Origin: Cryptomeria japonica | Lineage: Eukaryota > Streptophyta > Pinopsida > Cupressales > Cupressaceae | Assembly: GCF_030272615.1 (NCBI RefSeq) | Contig: NC_081406.1 | Location: 484,001,900 to 484,065,899, forward strand | Reading direction: 5' to 3' | DNA length: 64,000 bases | In this document: positions 49,621 to 61,183 of the stretch, one piece after another | How the letters are laid out: every line of letters starts with the position of its first letter | How positions within the stretch are numbered: position 1 is the stretch's first letter | Position numbers and translations under genes: made by a program | Notes under the pieces: model-generated | Told to the model about the DNA's origin: nothing | Databases searched by the model: none | The model's input: the letters and a program-made list of their open reading frames with translations, nothing else

Positions 49621-49839
49621 TCCTCAGGTACATTCTCTTCCAGTGTCGGATCATCTTCCCTAATAGCCAAGAACATGCATTCTTTCCCATTGTCAGATCC
49701 ACTAGAAGAGTCTTCTGTCGGTTCATCATCTGAATCAATAATGCCTTCCTCATCCGCTATGTAGCATGATTTATCTCCATTTTTCTTGAATCTATACTTG
49801 TTCTGATATCTAGGGTTAGGCTTAAATGATATTTTAACT

Positions 49840-50760
49840 CATTCTTCAAATGTTGAATTCCTTTCAGGACATCTAGATGCAAAATGACCAATCTTATTAC
49901 ATGCAAAATATTTAAAAGGTGCTTTTCCTTCATACTTACTTCCTACCAGTCCTTGCAGTACTCTTCTAGAAAATAGTGCTTCAAGTTGCTCAAACTCATC
50001 ATCTTCTCTCTTTATATCTTCTAATTATTTTGCATATAGAGCTTTCCAGTTGTTCTTACCTATTGTAGATCTAGATGCATAAAAAAGAGGTTCAGTCTTC
50101 ATAGCTCTAGAAGGTCCAAATTCCTCAAGCTCAAAAGAAGATAGTTTCCCAACCAAAGTATCTTTGTTGACAGATGTATTAGCCATTGTTCTCAACTCAT
50201 TAATAATAGTATCCTTCATTTTGTAAGCTGATGGTAGGGCTCTTAGGACTCTAGAAACAATTTCATCTTCGCTCAGAGTTCCACCACAAAATTGAATTCC
50301 CATAACAATCTCATTTACCCTTTCCATGAATGTAGTAATCCTTTCATCTTCTTCCATTTTTAGGCTTTCATATCTTACCCGGTAACCATCAAGTTTAGCA
50401 ATATTCACTATAGGGTCACCTTCATTAAGAGTTTGCAACTTATTCCATATAGCTTTTCCAGATGATTTGTTTGTTAATCCCATTATTTGTTGATAAAAAA
50501 AGTGCACATAAGAGGGTTTCTCTTTCTCTACAATCATTCTCAAGCTCCTTGTCCAGGTTTGTTAGAGGAGGATTTCCAGATCCCTGATTAAAGGGTGTGA
50601 CACCATTATGTGCGGTCTCCCAAATCTCCTTGCTAAGACATCTCAAATGAGTCTCCATCTTAGTCTTCCATACTATGTAATTTGTTCCTTCAAGCCTCAG
50701 TATATCCCTTCGAAAGATAGCTCCAGAAGAACTAGATGAAATTGAATTATTAGTCACCAT
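49840..50760 (-). pseudogene. copia gag (broken)
   Basis: The ATG at 50760, 45 bases after the primer-binding site, opens MVTNNSISSSSSGAIFRRDI with LEGTNYIVWKTKMETHLRCL, then after a frame change near 50480 SSGKAIWNKLQTLNEGDP, YESLKMEEDERITTFMERVN and FCGGTLSEDEIVSRVLRALP, the UBN2-type gag core. A zinc knuckle near 49900 reads YFACNKIGHFASRC, the first cysteine having become tyrosine. A stop at 50025 interrupts it. The product would form the particle shell. Confidence 0.92.
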
Positions 50761-50804
50761 AAGATCTTCCTCAAACGGTTAAGATTTTTTCAGAGAGGAC
50801 CAAA

Positions 50805-50816
50805 GCTCTGATACCA
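50805..50816 (-). promoter_or_regulatory. primer-binding site (initiator tRNA-Met)
   Basis: The complement is exactly tggtatcagagc, the canonical plant copia primer site, two bases inside the 5' LTR. Confidence 0.95.
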
Positions 50817-50818
50817 AT

Positions 50819-52038
50819 TGTTAGACAATTCAGATAACTAGAAGAAAACTGAGAGGGGGGTGAATCAGTTGTCACAGATTATCGGAAGCATTAGCAATTT
50901 AAAATTTAATACCGAAACCCAAAACAATAATACCATAATAGTAGTTAATCCAATTAAGCATAAACAATAATCATAGAATAAAAGCCATCCACACAACACC
51001 AAGATTTGTACATGGAAAACCCGGTAAAGGGAAAAACCATAGTGGGAATTCTACCCACAATCAGATAATACTTATGTAGTAAGTATGTGAATTACAGTGA
51101 AGGGGCCTACACTTCCAGGAAGGCCAACAGCCTAGAGCACACTGCTCATCACAAAAGAAGTGTCACTGACTACATATAAAACTAGACTACAATTTAGAGA
51201 AGTGTTGAACTGCAAAAGATAGCATCTCCTATGCCTGAGTACAGTTCCAGTTAAGCTCAATACTAGAGGACTAAATACTCTTACACAAACCCAATTCAAT
51301 CTCCAATGATCGACCAACTCCTTTTCCTTAATGATATTACATTATTCGCACATTCCATTCCTTGATTGTGACCTCTTGCATTAACCATGATGATCTACAA
51401 TGAGATCTTACATCTAATTTATACAAACCCTCGACCATATACAATCAGGTCAGCCACCAAAAAATAAACCAATTACATAATTACAAACCTTGTCAGCCTA
51501 GGACCAAAACAAATAATATCCAACACATAAGACATCTTGAAAATAAAACAATAGGTCTTATCCACATGGTACATTAATGTCGGTCCATAACCTAGATCAA
51601 CTGGGACCAAGTATAGGGCCACATGCTTCAGCAATGATCTCCAAATGCCAAGTCTCGAACATGATCACCAATAGCATCCTAAAACTCCATTAGAAGTTGC
51701 ACCAACACCAATTATGCAATTCATCAAAGATCTCCACCAAAAGCTCTATCGGTGAAACCCTCACCGGAACTGAAAACCAATCTTCTAAGCAAGCAGGATA
51801 GCATCCAATCACCAGACCATAACCAAATGATCAAGTATGAGTATAAGAATTATGAACAAGCCAATTCCATCACCAGATTATATTGGATTCTACTCGATCA
51901 TGTTGGATCCAAGTTAACTAGAAAACACTCAACCTACCAGGACGAGAAGGGTATCGGTAAAGCATACAAACAGCTAGTGTTGACATCAATGACAAAACAT
52001 CAATAAAATACATAATCAATTCCACCAAATGGCCAACA
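50819..52038 (-). repeat. 5' LTR of nested copia element
   Basis: About 1220 bases, from tgttggccatttggtgga (52038) to gtctaaca (50819). It contains the ttgatgtcaacact phrase near the start, the ggaaaacccggtaaaggg block (51008-51045) and cccccctctcag near the end. Confidence 0.92.
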
Positions 52039-52043
52039 AGCAT

Positions 52044-52260
52044 TGGTCAGAGACAGTGTGCAGGTTTGAATCAAGGGAAGAGAAATAAAGAGAATCAGAA
52101 GTTAGAGAGTCTAGTTGAGGTTCCAGAGGAGTTAAGGAAGAGGTTTGCAGACAAAGAAGATGTTTGGATCAGAAATGAGCATGGAGTCTATATCCCAAAT
52201 CCTTTTTGATTTTCATGAGTTGCCTCTCATGGAACATCTCTTTCTACCTGGGGTGTCTAA
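52044..52260 (+). pseudogene. C-terminal tail of gypsy gag-protease ORF
   Basis: Beyond the copia insertion the frame resumes with LNQGKRNKENQKLESLVEVP and ELRKRFADKEDVWIRNEHGV, and stops near 52208. About 50 bases later the 3' LTR begins. No reverse transcriptase sequence is found between, so the ORF apparently ended here. Confidence 0.6.
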
Positions 52261-53009
52261 TGTAGGAGCATCCCTGGTCTATGACCAATCTTGCATCAAC
52301 CAAACATATTTCCTTTTAGTTCTGGTAGAATTTTTTTGTGTTTTCCTTCAGTGTGTTCTGGTAGATGGTTCTTTTTCATTGCGGATCAGATTTTCAGTTT
52401 CCAGGATTTTCCTTGAGCATTATTCTAGATTCTCAGTTCATTTGGATTCTTTTCGAGAGAGTTATTCCTTATGGAGTGAATATTTCTTGGTTCTGGAGTA
52501 GTTGTCTATTTTGGTGATTCATTCTTGTGCAAAGCAATTTCTTGGCTTGTGGATCTATTTGGTACCTTTCTTGATGTTCTTGAGTCCTTGGCCGACCTTC
52601 CTTTTGATCCACAATCCTTGATTGTTCTTTTCCAAAGGATTTTCCTTTCATTCTTGGGGTTGATCCATTTGCACTTTTCATTTTCTTGTCTTGGTAAATG
52701 TAATCTTTTGTGGCCAACCCGGATGTGTTCTAGAGGGTATATATATTATTGTATGTGATCCTTGGAAGGCAGTTCGAAGGGTGAGGATCTAGTCTCTGGA
52801 ATTGTAATTCAGTTGCCTCTTGGATTGTAATCTGGCATGTTTGCATGCATGTAACCAGTTGATTACCAGACGTTCTATGTTGATAATATGATGATGCAGA
52901 TATCTGATTTTGCAATTTATCAATGTTTTGTTGTTGCTTTCATTGTGTTACTCTTGCTGCATGATCTATTCATTTCTCTTTGAGGACCCACCAGACCATG
53001 GTTGCACCA
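52261..53009 (+). repeat. 3' LTR of gag-protease gypsy element
   Basis: About 749 bases from tgtaggagcatccctgg to ttgcacca, paired with 42493-43229. The start lacks three bases present in the 5' copy. It is followed by caaat, the presumed target copy. Confidence 0.88.
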
Positions 53010-55442
53010 CAAATATACCCATGAGATGTTACAACATATTAGAGAACTAATACTCCATACTAGCTTGTTCAATGTCATAAAAAATATCATTACAATCCTT
53101 AGAAACCTGAAAATATCTAAGAAACTAAGTCCTAAGCTACCCTATATACTACAATGCTCTCTTGGAGAGAAAATATGGAGAAATCTAGAACCCCCTCCAA
53201 AAATGAAGAGGAGAAAAGAAATAAAAGACTAGAATAAAAACCCTAGAATATACATTTGACACATGGAATTCTTAGGAATTTTCAAATTCCTATTCTTCAA
53301 AATCTTCATTTTCTCCCTCTTCTCTGTCCTCAATCTGCACTTTTAATCAGCTGAAGAAATTTGAAAATTTGAAAAAATCTCCCTTCAGTCACATGTTTTT
53401 TCCTTCATGTTAGCACACCAAAATTCTAAATTTGCAGTTCACACACTTTGAATTTTCCCATGCCTTGTCTGAAATTTCCATTTTTGTTGCTCTGCCCTCT
53501 CTACCAATAGTCACATTTTCTCCTTCACTGAAAATGGAAAACCTCCTCCTTTATGGTTGTCACTTTCTATATGCTTGCCACATCTCATCTCTGATTAAAA
53601 TTAGACAATTTCTCTTCTTCTCTGCATTAATTGCTCTGACTTAGTCTAAAATTTATTTATTTGGCTCTTTGACTATAGAATACATCTTCTATTTGACCGA
53701 GAATGGAAAATCTCCCATTTGATTTCTGCCATTTTTTTGTCATTATCTGCTCTCTTTCTTCTTAAAAATAACACACTCCAAGTGTGTTTATTCCCACAAA
53801 GTGAAAAGTTTTATTAGAGTTTTATCTTAGCCACCTCGAATCATAGTAATCATTTATTTGTCCATTCATATTCATACTGAAGGAATTCTCACCATTTCAT
53901 AAAAACATTTCACTTGGTATTTACTAATAAAAATCACCCCCTTCTAGAAAATTATCACATGGTTGAAAATTCCTTTTACAACTACTTCACCTCTGAACGC
54001 TTTTTCTATTTCATATCACACTTAATATAGAAGCATATCATTACATGTATTTTCTATTGGTGGGTGAAAAATACTTTGTCGAATCCTATACCTTCAGTAA
54101 AAACTATCCATATTAGAAAGATTTATTTTATTTTTGCATACTATGTCTTTTAGGAAATAAAACTAATCCCAATTTCAGTGAAAAAAAAATTCAGGACTGT
54201 AATTTTTTGGTGTAAACAATCCCTCCATATAATTTGCACATATATTGCCTTTAGACCATAGTGCCTCTGAAATCATTTTTGCACTCTATACTGCAAATTA
54301 TCAAATAAAGCAAACAATACCAAAAAACACAAATGGAATATGCATTTGACTCTAAAACTGAAGACTCCCTACAAAGACCATTTCATGCATAACCATTGAT
54401 GAAATTGGGAGGACATATACTAAGCAATTTCCTTGCAATAAGCCTAATGGTATCACCTTCCCCATTCACTCTAGGGTTTCTAAAATCATTTCAGCTATTC
54501 CACCCTCTTCGCATTCTTTTTGGTCATTGTTAGTCGTGATCCCATGCATCCCTTAGGTGTTTTCCGAAACAGTTCACATGCCTTGGTTCAATTCCACATC
54601 GTTCCTACAAACCTAAATAAGCAATCTCATTTATTCTCTCAAGTATTAATCCCCTTCAGTACTACCACCATAGTGTGAATATCAGCCCTTAACGCTTAGC
54701 TCATCCCACAACACATCCATATGACTCACATTTATATCTGGCAAAGGAAAAACTAAAATATTCCTACACTGTAAATTCTAATATGCCTCTTCCAATGCTC
54801 AGCCTTTACAACGAAGAAAGAACCCCAAAGTTCACTTGAACCTGGTTCTGCTAATTTATTTTTTGCATAGAAAGCACTTAATAAGATTGTGCAAATTGGC
54901 CCTCTTGGTGAAGATACGCTCCATACAACACTTTGCTCATTTCATTGTAAAAACATTAACCCCATTTACTGAAATTCTACCTTCCACATTTTGTGTGCAT
55001 CTCATAGCCTCTACCTTATTGCTGCATAAGTGCCTCCTAGAGGAAGTTATATTCTAACTAATAGAGTTGTGTAAGTCTTATCCCACACATCGTAGTGCTT
55101 AGATGGAATTATTTGAAATTTGAATTTGAGGATTTGGAAGAATAATTTAATTAATTTAAATAATTTAAATAAAATTATTTAAACATTAGAAATAGAATTT
55201 AATTAAATAATAAAGATTATTTAATTAAGGAATTAATTTTAATTAATTAAATAATTAATAATTAATTAATATTTGAGAAAGGGGTTAATTGATTAATTAA
55301 TTAGAGAATAGAAATAGAATAATTAGAAGTGTTGAAGGGTGATGATTAGAAGAAATAGTTAGTTTAATCAAATAATTAAAGAATTACTTAATTAATTAGA
55401 TGAATAATTAGTATACGATTAAAGAGACATTTTTAGGTGTCT
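53010..55442. other. gene-free stretch, AT-rich toward the end
   Basis: No supportable gene on either strand; frames such as 53432-53644 or 54836-55057 lack motifs. From about 55120 to 55440 the sequence becomes almost pure taat/aatta combinations of low complexity. Confidence 0.5.
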
Positions 55443-55790
55443 ACAAAAACCATTTCCATAAGCCAGACCAAAATCACTTAACCAAATCATCAAGTATCGC
55501 CAACAGGTAAATCCAACCGGTACTAGGAAGTATCAACCAGAACATAAGCGATAGCTTCCAGAGCACCAAATCATGAACCAACTAAATATGACAAGCATAT
55601 AGCCAACCTGAATAACCATCCAAAACTGAATCCAAGGATCTGATTATACCAGATAAGAATCACAACCAAAACTAAGACAAGCACCATGTCTAACCGAGAT
55701 AGGTCCAACTAGGATAGCAGAACCATATCCAACTGGGATACAGTGTTGACATCAATGACAACACTTAACCAAATCTAGAATATTGCCAAC
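55443..55790 (-). repeat. copia LTR fragment
   Basis: On the minus strand it starts tgttggcaatattctaga at 55790 and contains tgtcattgatgtcaacact (about 55742-55760), the same phrase as the other copia LTRs. It also carries several ccggtt/aaccgg-type words. The other end merges into AT-rich DNA with no cccccctc run, so only the first ~350 bases survive. Confidence 0.65.
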
Positions 55791-55859
55791 ATATTTTACT
55801 TGCCATGCCTATGTTTCAACACAAATATCTAACTTTTCAACAATTCAACCCATCCCATA

Positions 55860-56149
55860 TGTCCCTAATTTAGTTTTCTTTGTTGTTCAAATACTGCAAG
55901 GCTTGATGATCAGTGTACAACATAAATTCCTAAAGGCAACAAGTAATGTCTCCACTTCTTCAAGGCTTGAATTACGGAATAGAATTCATGGTCATATATT
56001 GAATACCTCTTCCTAGAATCAGTCAAATTATCACTAAAATATGCTACTGGTCTCCCTTCTTAACTCAATACTGCTCCTATTACATTTCTACTAGCATCAT
56101 AGTCAACTTCAAATACTTTGTCAAAATTAGGCAATGCTAACACTGGTTG
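55860..56149 (-). pseudogene. gypsy RNase H fragment
   Basis: From 56149 leftwards the minus strand reads QPVLALPNFDKVFEVDYDAS, then a stop inside a GAVLS-EGRPVAYFSDNL stretch, RKRYSIYDHEFYSVIQALKK and WRHYLLP, then after a one-base shift YTDHQALQYL. These are the RNase H blocks of a gypsy polyprotein different from the others here. It is cut at 56150 by the LTR of the next element. Confidence 0.88.
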
Positions 56150-57313
56150 TGTAGCATCCTAAAATTGCACCCCTTGCAATTTCAAGCACATTTGGGTCTT
56201 CACCTTAGTGTTTTGTGCCCTTGGCCTTATTGAAGACTTGAATATGCTCATACAGATCACAAATGACAAAAAAATTGATTTTTCCCTTGTCATACACCTT
56301 GATCCTGGCCTAAAATAGGTCAAGACCAAGGCATGGCACCATGGTCCTCTCTAAAATGGGGCCCCTCAAAACCCCTTTTCCCATTTCAAATTTGAGTGGG
56401 ATTTCCCTCTCCATGTCGACTCATGTCAGAAAATGAGTTAATTTTCTCAATGGGAAAGTATATAAAGAGGATTTCCCCTCTCATTCGAACATCTATCAAT
56501 CACATGAGAAAGTATTGAGCACACATAGGACATCAAGCAATCAAAAATTCAAGAGCAATTGAGCATTTTCAGTCTTCCTTCAAGCCTTGGAGCAGCAATA
56601 AAGTCAAGATCAAGCATTTAAGTGGAGATATACATCCTATTTCATGAACCCTAATTCCATGTGGAGGAAAGAAAAAATTCATGAAGGTATAATCATTTCA
56701 TTTTCAATCATAATTCAGCATCTCCCTCAAAAGGAGAACATTTCCTTTCAGTCATTTCAATTACATCTATCTCAATTTCATGGTTAATTCAAAAACTGGG
56801 GTTTGACTGAAGGCAAGCACCTATTCCCAACCTATTTCCCTTTCTTTTTTGTGTGCAGGAAATAGGTACACAACCATACTTATGGAAATAAGCTTTAGAC
56901 ATAGAGACGAAACAACCCTTTTTGATGTACGAAAAATTCAGAGGACCAAGAGGCAGTGCCATAGTCCCTGATTTTTTGGGGCATTTTCGCAGGGTAGATT
57001 TGAATCAGCTCATATTACTCAGATCTAGATGCATGACAAAATCCTGAACTTATAGCTTAGTATTTTCTTAGTTTTGTCTTCAATTTCACCACTTTACCCT
57101 AAATCAACATTTCAACTTACAAAAGAGAGAAAACCATATCATAATCAATCAATCTATTTAGCATTTAGTCCTAATCTGATTTGTGATTGAATCTAGTGGA
57201 TTCCTCCCCTCTTTTAAATATAAAGGAAATTTCTCCACCCACAAAAATAAAAAATTGATTTGGGGATTTCTCCTTCTATGTTGCAAATTGTCAAATCAAT
57301 TTTCCCCTTTACA
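56150..57313 (+). repeat. 5' LTR of third gypsy element
   Basis: It starts tgtagcatcctaaaattgca exactly where the RNase H fragment breaks, and ends cccctttaca before the primer-site candidate. Near 56460 agtatataaagagg is a good TATA box. No second copy lies in the window, so the ends rest on TG/CA and context. Confidence 0.75.
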
Positions 57314-57316
57314 TTT

Positions 57317-57333
57317 TGGTGAACCCGACATGT
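57317..57333 (+). promoter_or_regulatory. candidate primer-binding site
   Basis: tggtgaacccgacatgt begins three bases after the LTR. It fits by position and the tgg start; the tRNA is not assigned. Confidence 0.5.
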
Positions 57334-57359
57334 CCTATTCTTACTTCTGATTTTTATTT

Positions 57360-57990
57360 TCAAATTTGAGTGTGTATGCAATCTAAATTTCAAAATTTCA
57401 TTTACAAGTTTGATTTCCTTGCAAATTTGAATAATTTAGAGGTTAATTTCATTAAAACCCTAATTTTCATTTTCAAAATTGAGCTTGTGAAATTTATAAT
57501 TTGGGTTAATTGTTTCAGATCTGAGTGTTATTTCAAAATTCAAATTTTCACTTTCAAGTCAAATTTCAAATTTAAATTTTCAAATTAAGTGGAATTACAA
57601 AAACCCTAATTTTCAAAATTGAGCTTGTGGGTTATTTAAATTTTGAATTTCCGTCTTCAAATTTGTTGTTAATTCCAATTCAAAATCAAAATTTGCAATC
57701 TTGGATCTAATTTTAAATTTAAATTTTAAAATTAAGTGGTTGATTACAAGAGCCCTAATTTTTAAATTCAACATTTTATCTAATTTTAAAATTAAGTGGT
57801 TCTTTTTACAAGGCCCTAATTTCAAATTTTCCTTTAGATCACTTTCAATTCAAAAAAAGAAAAGAGGTTATCTTTACCCCTAATTTTAAATTTGAATTTC
57901 TATCTCCTAGTGGGTAATTTGAATTTTCAATTAAGAGGTTATATTCACATAATCCTAATTTTAAAATTCAATTTCTTAGGGGATTGCATC
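57360..57990. repeat. AT-rich repetitive leader
   Basis: The phrase (a/g)(c/t)cctaattt recurs near 57461, 57602, 57752, 57812, 57877 and 57951, each followed by runs built from aaatttgaattttcaaa and often preceded by aattaagtgg. It is a decayed repeat of about 60-150 bases in the untranslated leader between primer site and gag. Confidence 0.65.
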
Positions 57991-58093
57991 TTTTCAATCA
58001 ATTTGTTCATGTAATTGAGTAATCATTTTTCCTACAATTTGGCATTATTCAATTATTTCAAAATTTAAATTTCCCAATTCCCTCCCTTAGTAT

Positions 58094-60115
58094 ATGAGTT
58101 TTACTACTATTAGTCCAACCTATAGTATCCATGTGAGGAGAAGTTGTAGAATTAAGGCTTCCCGAGGTTTAATAACCGAGGAGATGGAGCCTAATTTGGA
58201 TAACTTTTTCAATGAGAATATTGGTGGTTCCTCTAATCTTACAAATGTCCTCGTTTATCCTCTTTGTTTAGATAATTCTCATGATGTGGATGAATCACTA
58301 ATTAGGGTTTCTATTGACCAATTGGAGAAGATTTACAATCAATTTGAAAATATTCAACAATGGATGAGTCAACAATTCCCGAAAAGTGAAGCTCTCCCAT
58401 TGATTGAAGGATTAAAAAGAATGGTTCAAAGTGATAAACTTGGTGTTGATGTCTTGTGTGGTATTGCTCATATTGTTGATTCTAATATTATACCCATGAA
58501 GAGTTGTACTGAAGTGCTAGGTTATACACAACCTCCTAGTAAACCTAATCATTCCATTCCTTTGACTACTCCTATGGCTCCTATGGCTAGTGTTCCCACA
58601 TTTACATTAAACATCATGGCTACCTCTACACAAAATTTTATACCTACAAATGTTATTCAAAGGGGCAACTCCTCTTCTTTCATTCCTTCTACCACGAGTC
58701 TTCCATTTGTTACCCAATCTTCTCCTATACCTATGAATGTTATTCAAGGGGGCAACTCCTCTTCTTTCATTCCTCCTACCATGAGTCTTCCATTTGTTAC
58801 CCAATCATCTCCCATACCTACCTATCACAGTGTTCCACCTCCTTATTCTCAACCCCTTTCTTCATTCAATAATTTTACCACTCCTCAATCCAACATGTTC
58901 AATTTCAATCCTTCTACCAAAGCTACCATCAATAATTTAGCTCAAACAATGTCTTCCTTACAACAACAAATAACTTCTAAGAATCAATCTAAGTATAATG
59001 TGCCCACATTTGATGTAGCAAGCCCATTATCCAATGACATTGTCTAAGTTGTCCCTCCTAAACATGTGGAAGTCCCTCAGTTGGAACTTTATAATGGAAA
59101 AGGTGATCCCTTGACTCATGTTAAAACATTTCAACCTTTGTGTAGTGACTTTGCTCATGACCAAAGTTTGTTGGCTAAATTGTTTACTAGAACATTAAGG
59201 GATAAATCTTTTCAATTGTATTGTTCTTTTCCTCCTTATTCTATTACTTCTTTCCAATAATTGGCTAATTCTTTCATTCAACAATTTCACACTAATATTG
59301 GTCCTAAGATCACTTTGACTGATTTGATGCATTGTAAGCAATGTGTGAAAGAAAAATTGACTAATTTTATTGGTAGATATAAGCATTAGTATTCTCAAAT
59401 TTCTTTTCCTATTCCTAATCAAGATATTCAAAATATTTTTATCGTTAATTTACAAAAAGATATTAGGGATAAACTTCTTTTTTCTAAGTCTACTTCCTTT
59501 ACGCAGTTGTGCGCAGTACTTCACAACTATCATCTTACCATGATTCAATTGGAACAACCATCATCTTCAATGGCTCTGAGTGATAAGGGTGAAAGTGTTG
59601 AACAACCTTTTTTGAAGTTTAAACCGAATAAGAGATTCATCAAATTCAATGACAATAACAACACTCATGTAGCAGCCGCGACAAGTGTTACTCCTTTGTC
59701 CAAATACTTTAGAAAAGAATTATCTCCTCTTAATGAATCTTTTCATAGTATTATGTCTCAATTGTTACAAAGTAATGTATTAAAAATTCCCCCTATCAAG
59801 CCAATTGATCCCTCTAACACATCCTCACCTTACTTTGATTCTAAATCCTTTTGTCAATACCATCGCCAACCTAGTCATGACACTGAAAAGTGTTATTCTT
59901 TGAGAAGTAATATTCAAGACTTAATTGATAACAATACCATATATGTGGCTGGTGTAAATGATAAAGGAAACAAATCAGTATCTCCTAATCAAAACCTTCA
60001 AATTTTCACTAATCCTTTACCTTCCCATTCTACTAATGTGATTGAGACTGATCATCTTGCCTTCTCTCCCAATGATGTCAGACTTGAGTCTGTGGTGAAC
60101 CTTATAAATAAAAAA
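58094..60115 (+). pseudogene. gag of third gypsy element (nearly open)
   Basis: The ATG at 58094 opens a 317-residue stretch with IRVSIDQLEKIYNQFENIQQ and a serine/proline/threonine-rich middle containing a 29-residue duplication. After a TAA at 59045 the core continues in the same frame: PQLELYNGKGDPLTHVKTFQ, KLFTRTLRDKSFQLYCSFPP and, after stops near 59258 and 59387, ISFPIPNQDIQNIF and QLCAVLHNYH. A knuckle-like CQYHRQPSHDTEKC lies near 59861. Only three stops break about 670 codons, so it is better preserved than the other gag genes here. Confidence 0.9.
58649..58822 (+). repeat. 87-bp coding duplication in gag
   Basis: aatgttattcaa(a/g)ggggcaa begins at 58649 and again at 58736. The two 29-residue units (each with GNSSSFIP and LPFVTQSSPIP) differ at only a few positions. 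Confidence 0.9.
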
Positions 60116-60130
60116 TAACCTCCTAAGGAC

Positions 60131-60670
60131 TTGTGCATTTCATTTGAACCTAGTGAGACTACTGAAGCACCTGATGGCCCATTATATATAATTGTAAAAA
60201 TCAAAGGCATACCTTCTCAAGGTGTGCTTATTTATCTAGCTTGCATGGTTAATGAGATAATTGAAGAATTTATTTATACTTTGCAATTGTATCAAGTGAT
60301 ATATGATAATACTGATGTGGAAGTTAAAATTTTTGGTGGCTTCTCTTGTCCTACTATTCGTTCTATCACACTTCCTATTGATGTTGGCACTAAATGCTTG
60401 GATGTTAAATTTTCTATCATTCCTACATCCGATCAATTGCATGTGAAGTTGGGACATCCTTGGATCTCTTCCATGAAAGCGATCACTTCTACTATTCATA
60501 AGTGTTTAAAATTTCCTCATAATGATGAAATAATAACTGTTAATCATAGCATATATCAACCTACAGTAAGGCATGGAGATATTTGTCTTGATTTTTTTGG
60601 TCCAAACAATTCTGACCTCTTCAACCTAGAAGTGATGCTCTCTTTAAATCATATAAAAATGGAAAAATGA
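60131..60670 (+). pseudogene. protease domain of third gypsy element
   Basis: Same frame as gag after a stop at 60116. GPLYIIVKIKGIPSQGVLIY opens the fold; where D-x-G is expected after LI the sequence reads YLACMVN, so the catalytic aspartate seems to have become tyrosine. IPTSDQLHVKLGHPWISSMK is the conserved C-terminal block (usually L-G-R-P-W). The domain is recognisable by fold order but probably inactive. It ends with a TGA at 60668. Confidence 0.8.
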
Positions 60671-60671
60671 G

Positions 60672-61067
60672 ATGATTTTGTCATCGAGTAAACCTAGAAA
60701 TCCAACACTTAACCTTCCTCTTGATGATCATATACCTCTTCTTGAGGACAAAATTATTCTTCCTCCTAAGGAAATAGATATTCTTCTTCCCAAAGAGAAA
60801 CCTATTTCTTCTCCTAAAGATAAGACTATCATTCCCCCTAAGGAAAGTGATATTCTTTTTCCTAAAGAACAATCTATTCCTTCTCCTAAGGATGAGTCCA
60901 CTCTTCCTCCCAAGGATATAAATTCTCCTCCTCCCAAGTGTCAAGCTATTCCTCGTAAGCGTAATCATATTCCTCCTACTCATGATGGACCCGGTATCCT
61001 TCCTACACCTCATATTCCTCCTTTATATGGTATGGTTCTTCCTCCTACATCTTACAAAGAGAAGTGA
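60672..61067 (+). pseudogene. proline/lysine-rich spacer of gypsy polyprotein
   Basis: A 131-residue open stretch in the +1 frame relative to the protease. It consists of repeated PPKE, LPKE and SPKD words in a three-part cycle of about 24 residues (IILPPKEIDI, then LLPKEKPI, then SSPKDKT, with two further versions). Such a low-complexity linker is likely disordered. The change of frame at 60665-60672 could be a mutation or a programmed shift between protease and the rest of pol; a mutation is more likely given the TGA. Confidence 0.7.
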
Positions 61068-61183
61068 CCAGCCTCTCCTATTGTTTAACCTTAAAGAACT
61101 CAACCCATTCATCCTTCCTTAAAAGAAGAAAATAGTCCTATATCTGATGAACCTAAACCTTCACAACCTTTACCCAAAACTAA

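Larger units (their letters stand above)
45053..52038 (-). mobile_element. full-length Ty1/copia element nested in gypsy
   Basis: A 6986-base element on the minus strand, flanked by perfect agcat duplications (45048-45052 and 52039-52043). LTRs at 45053-46233 and 50819-52038, a primer-binding site at 50805-50816, a polypurine tract at 46234-46248, and gag, protease, integrase, reverse transcriptase and RNase H in the copia order (integrase before reverse transcriptase). Stops and frameshifts in every domain make it non-autonomous. Its position inside the gypsy element makes it the younger of the two. Confidence 0.96.
42493..53009 (+). mobile_element. gypsy gag-protease element split by a copia insertion
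   Basis: LTRs at 42493-43229 and 52261-53009 share ggagcatccct(a/g)gtctatga and ttgaggacccacc(a/g)gaccatgg and end acca. The flanks caaac and caaat (53010-53014) fit a target duplication with one change, if the first LTR begins tgttgcagg and the second has lost three bases there. A methionine-type primer-binding site follows the first LTR. Without the nested copia element (45053-52038 and one agcat) the interior is only about 2 kb: gag, zinc knuckle, protease, a short tail, then the 3' LTR. Reverse transcriptase and integrase are absent, so it would depend on helper proteins. Confidence 0.85.

Noticed and set aside
53010-55442. Possible host exons in the spacer
   Set aside because: Frames are short, with no conserved motif, splice-consistent series or codon bias that I could see.
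56150-57313. Joining the gypsy RNase H fragment (55860-56149) to the third gypsy element
   Set aside because: It is on the opposite strand and cut exactly at the LTR start, so it is the older target, not part of the element.
60681-61013. Arginine-rich minus-strand protein
   Set aside because: Antisense shadow of the PPKE/SPKD repeat; the plus frame fits the element context.
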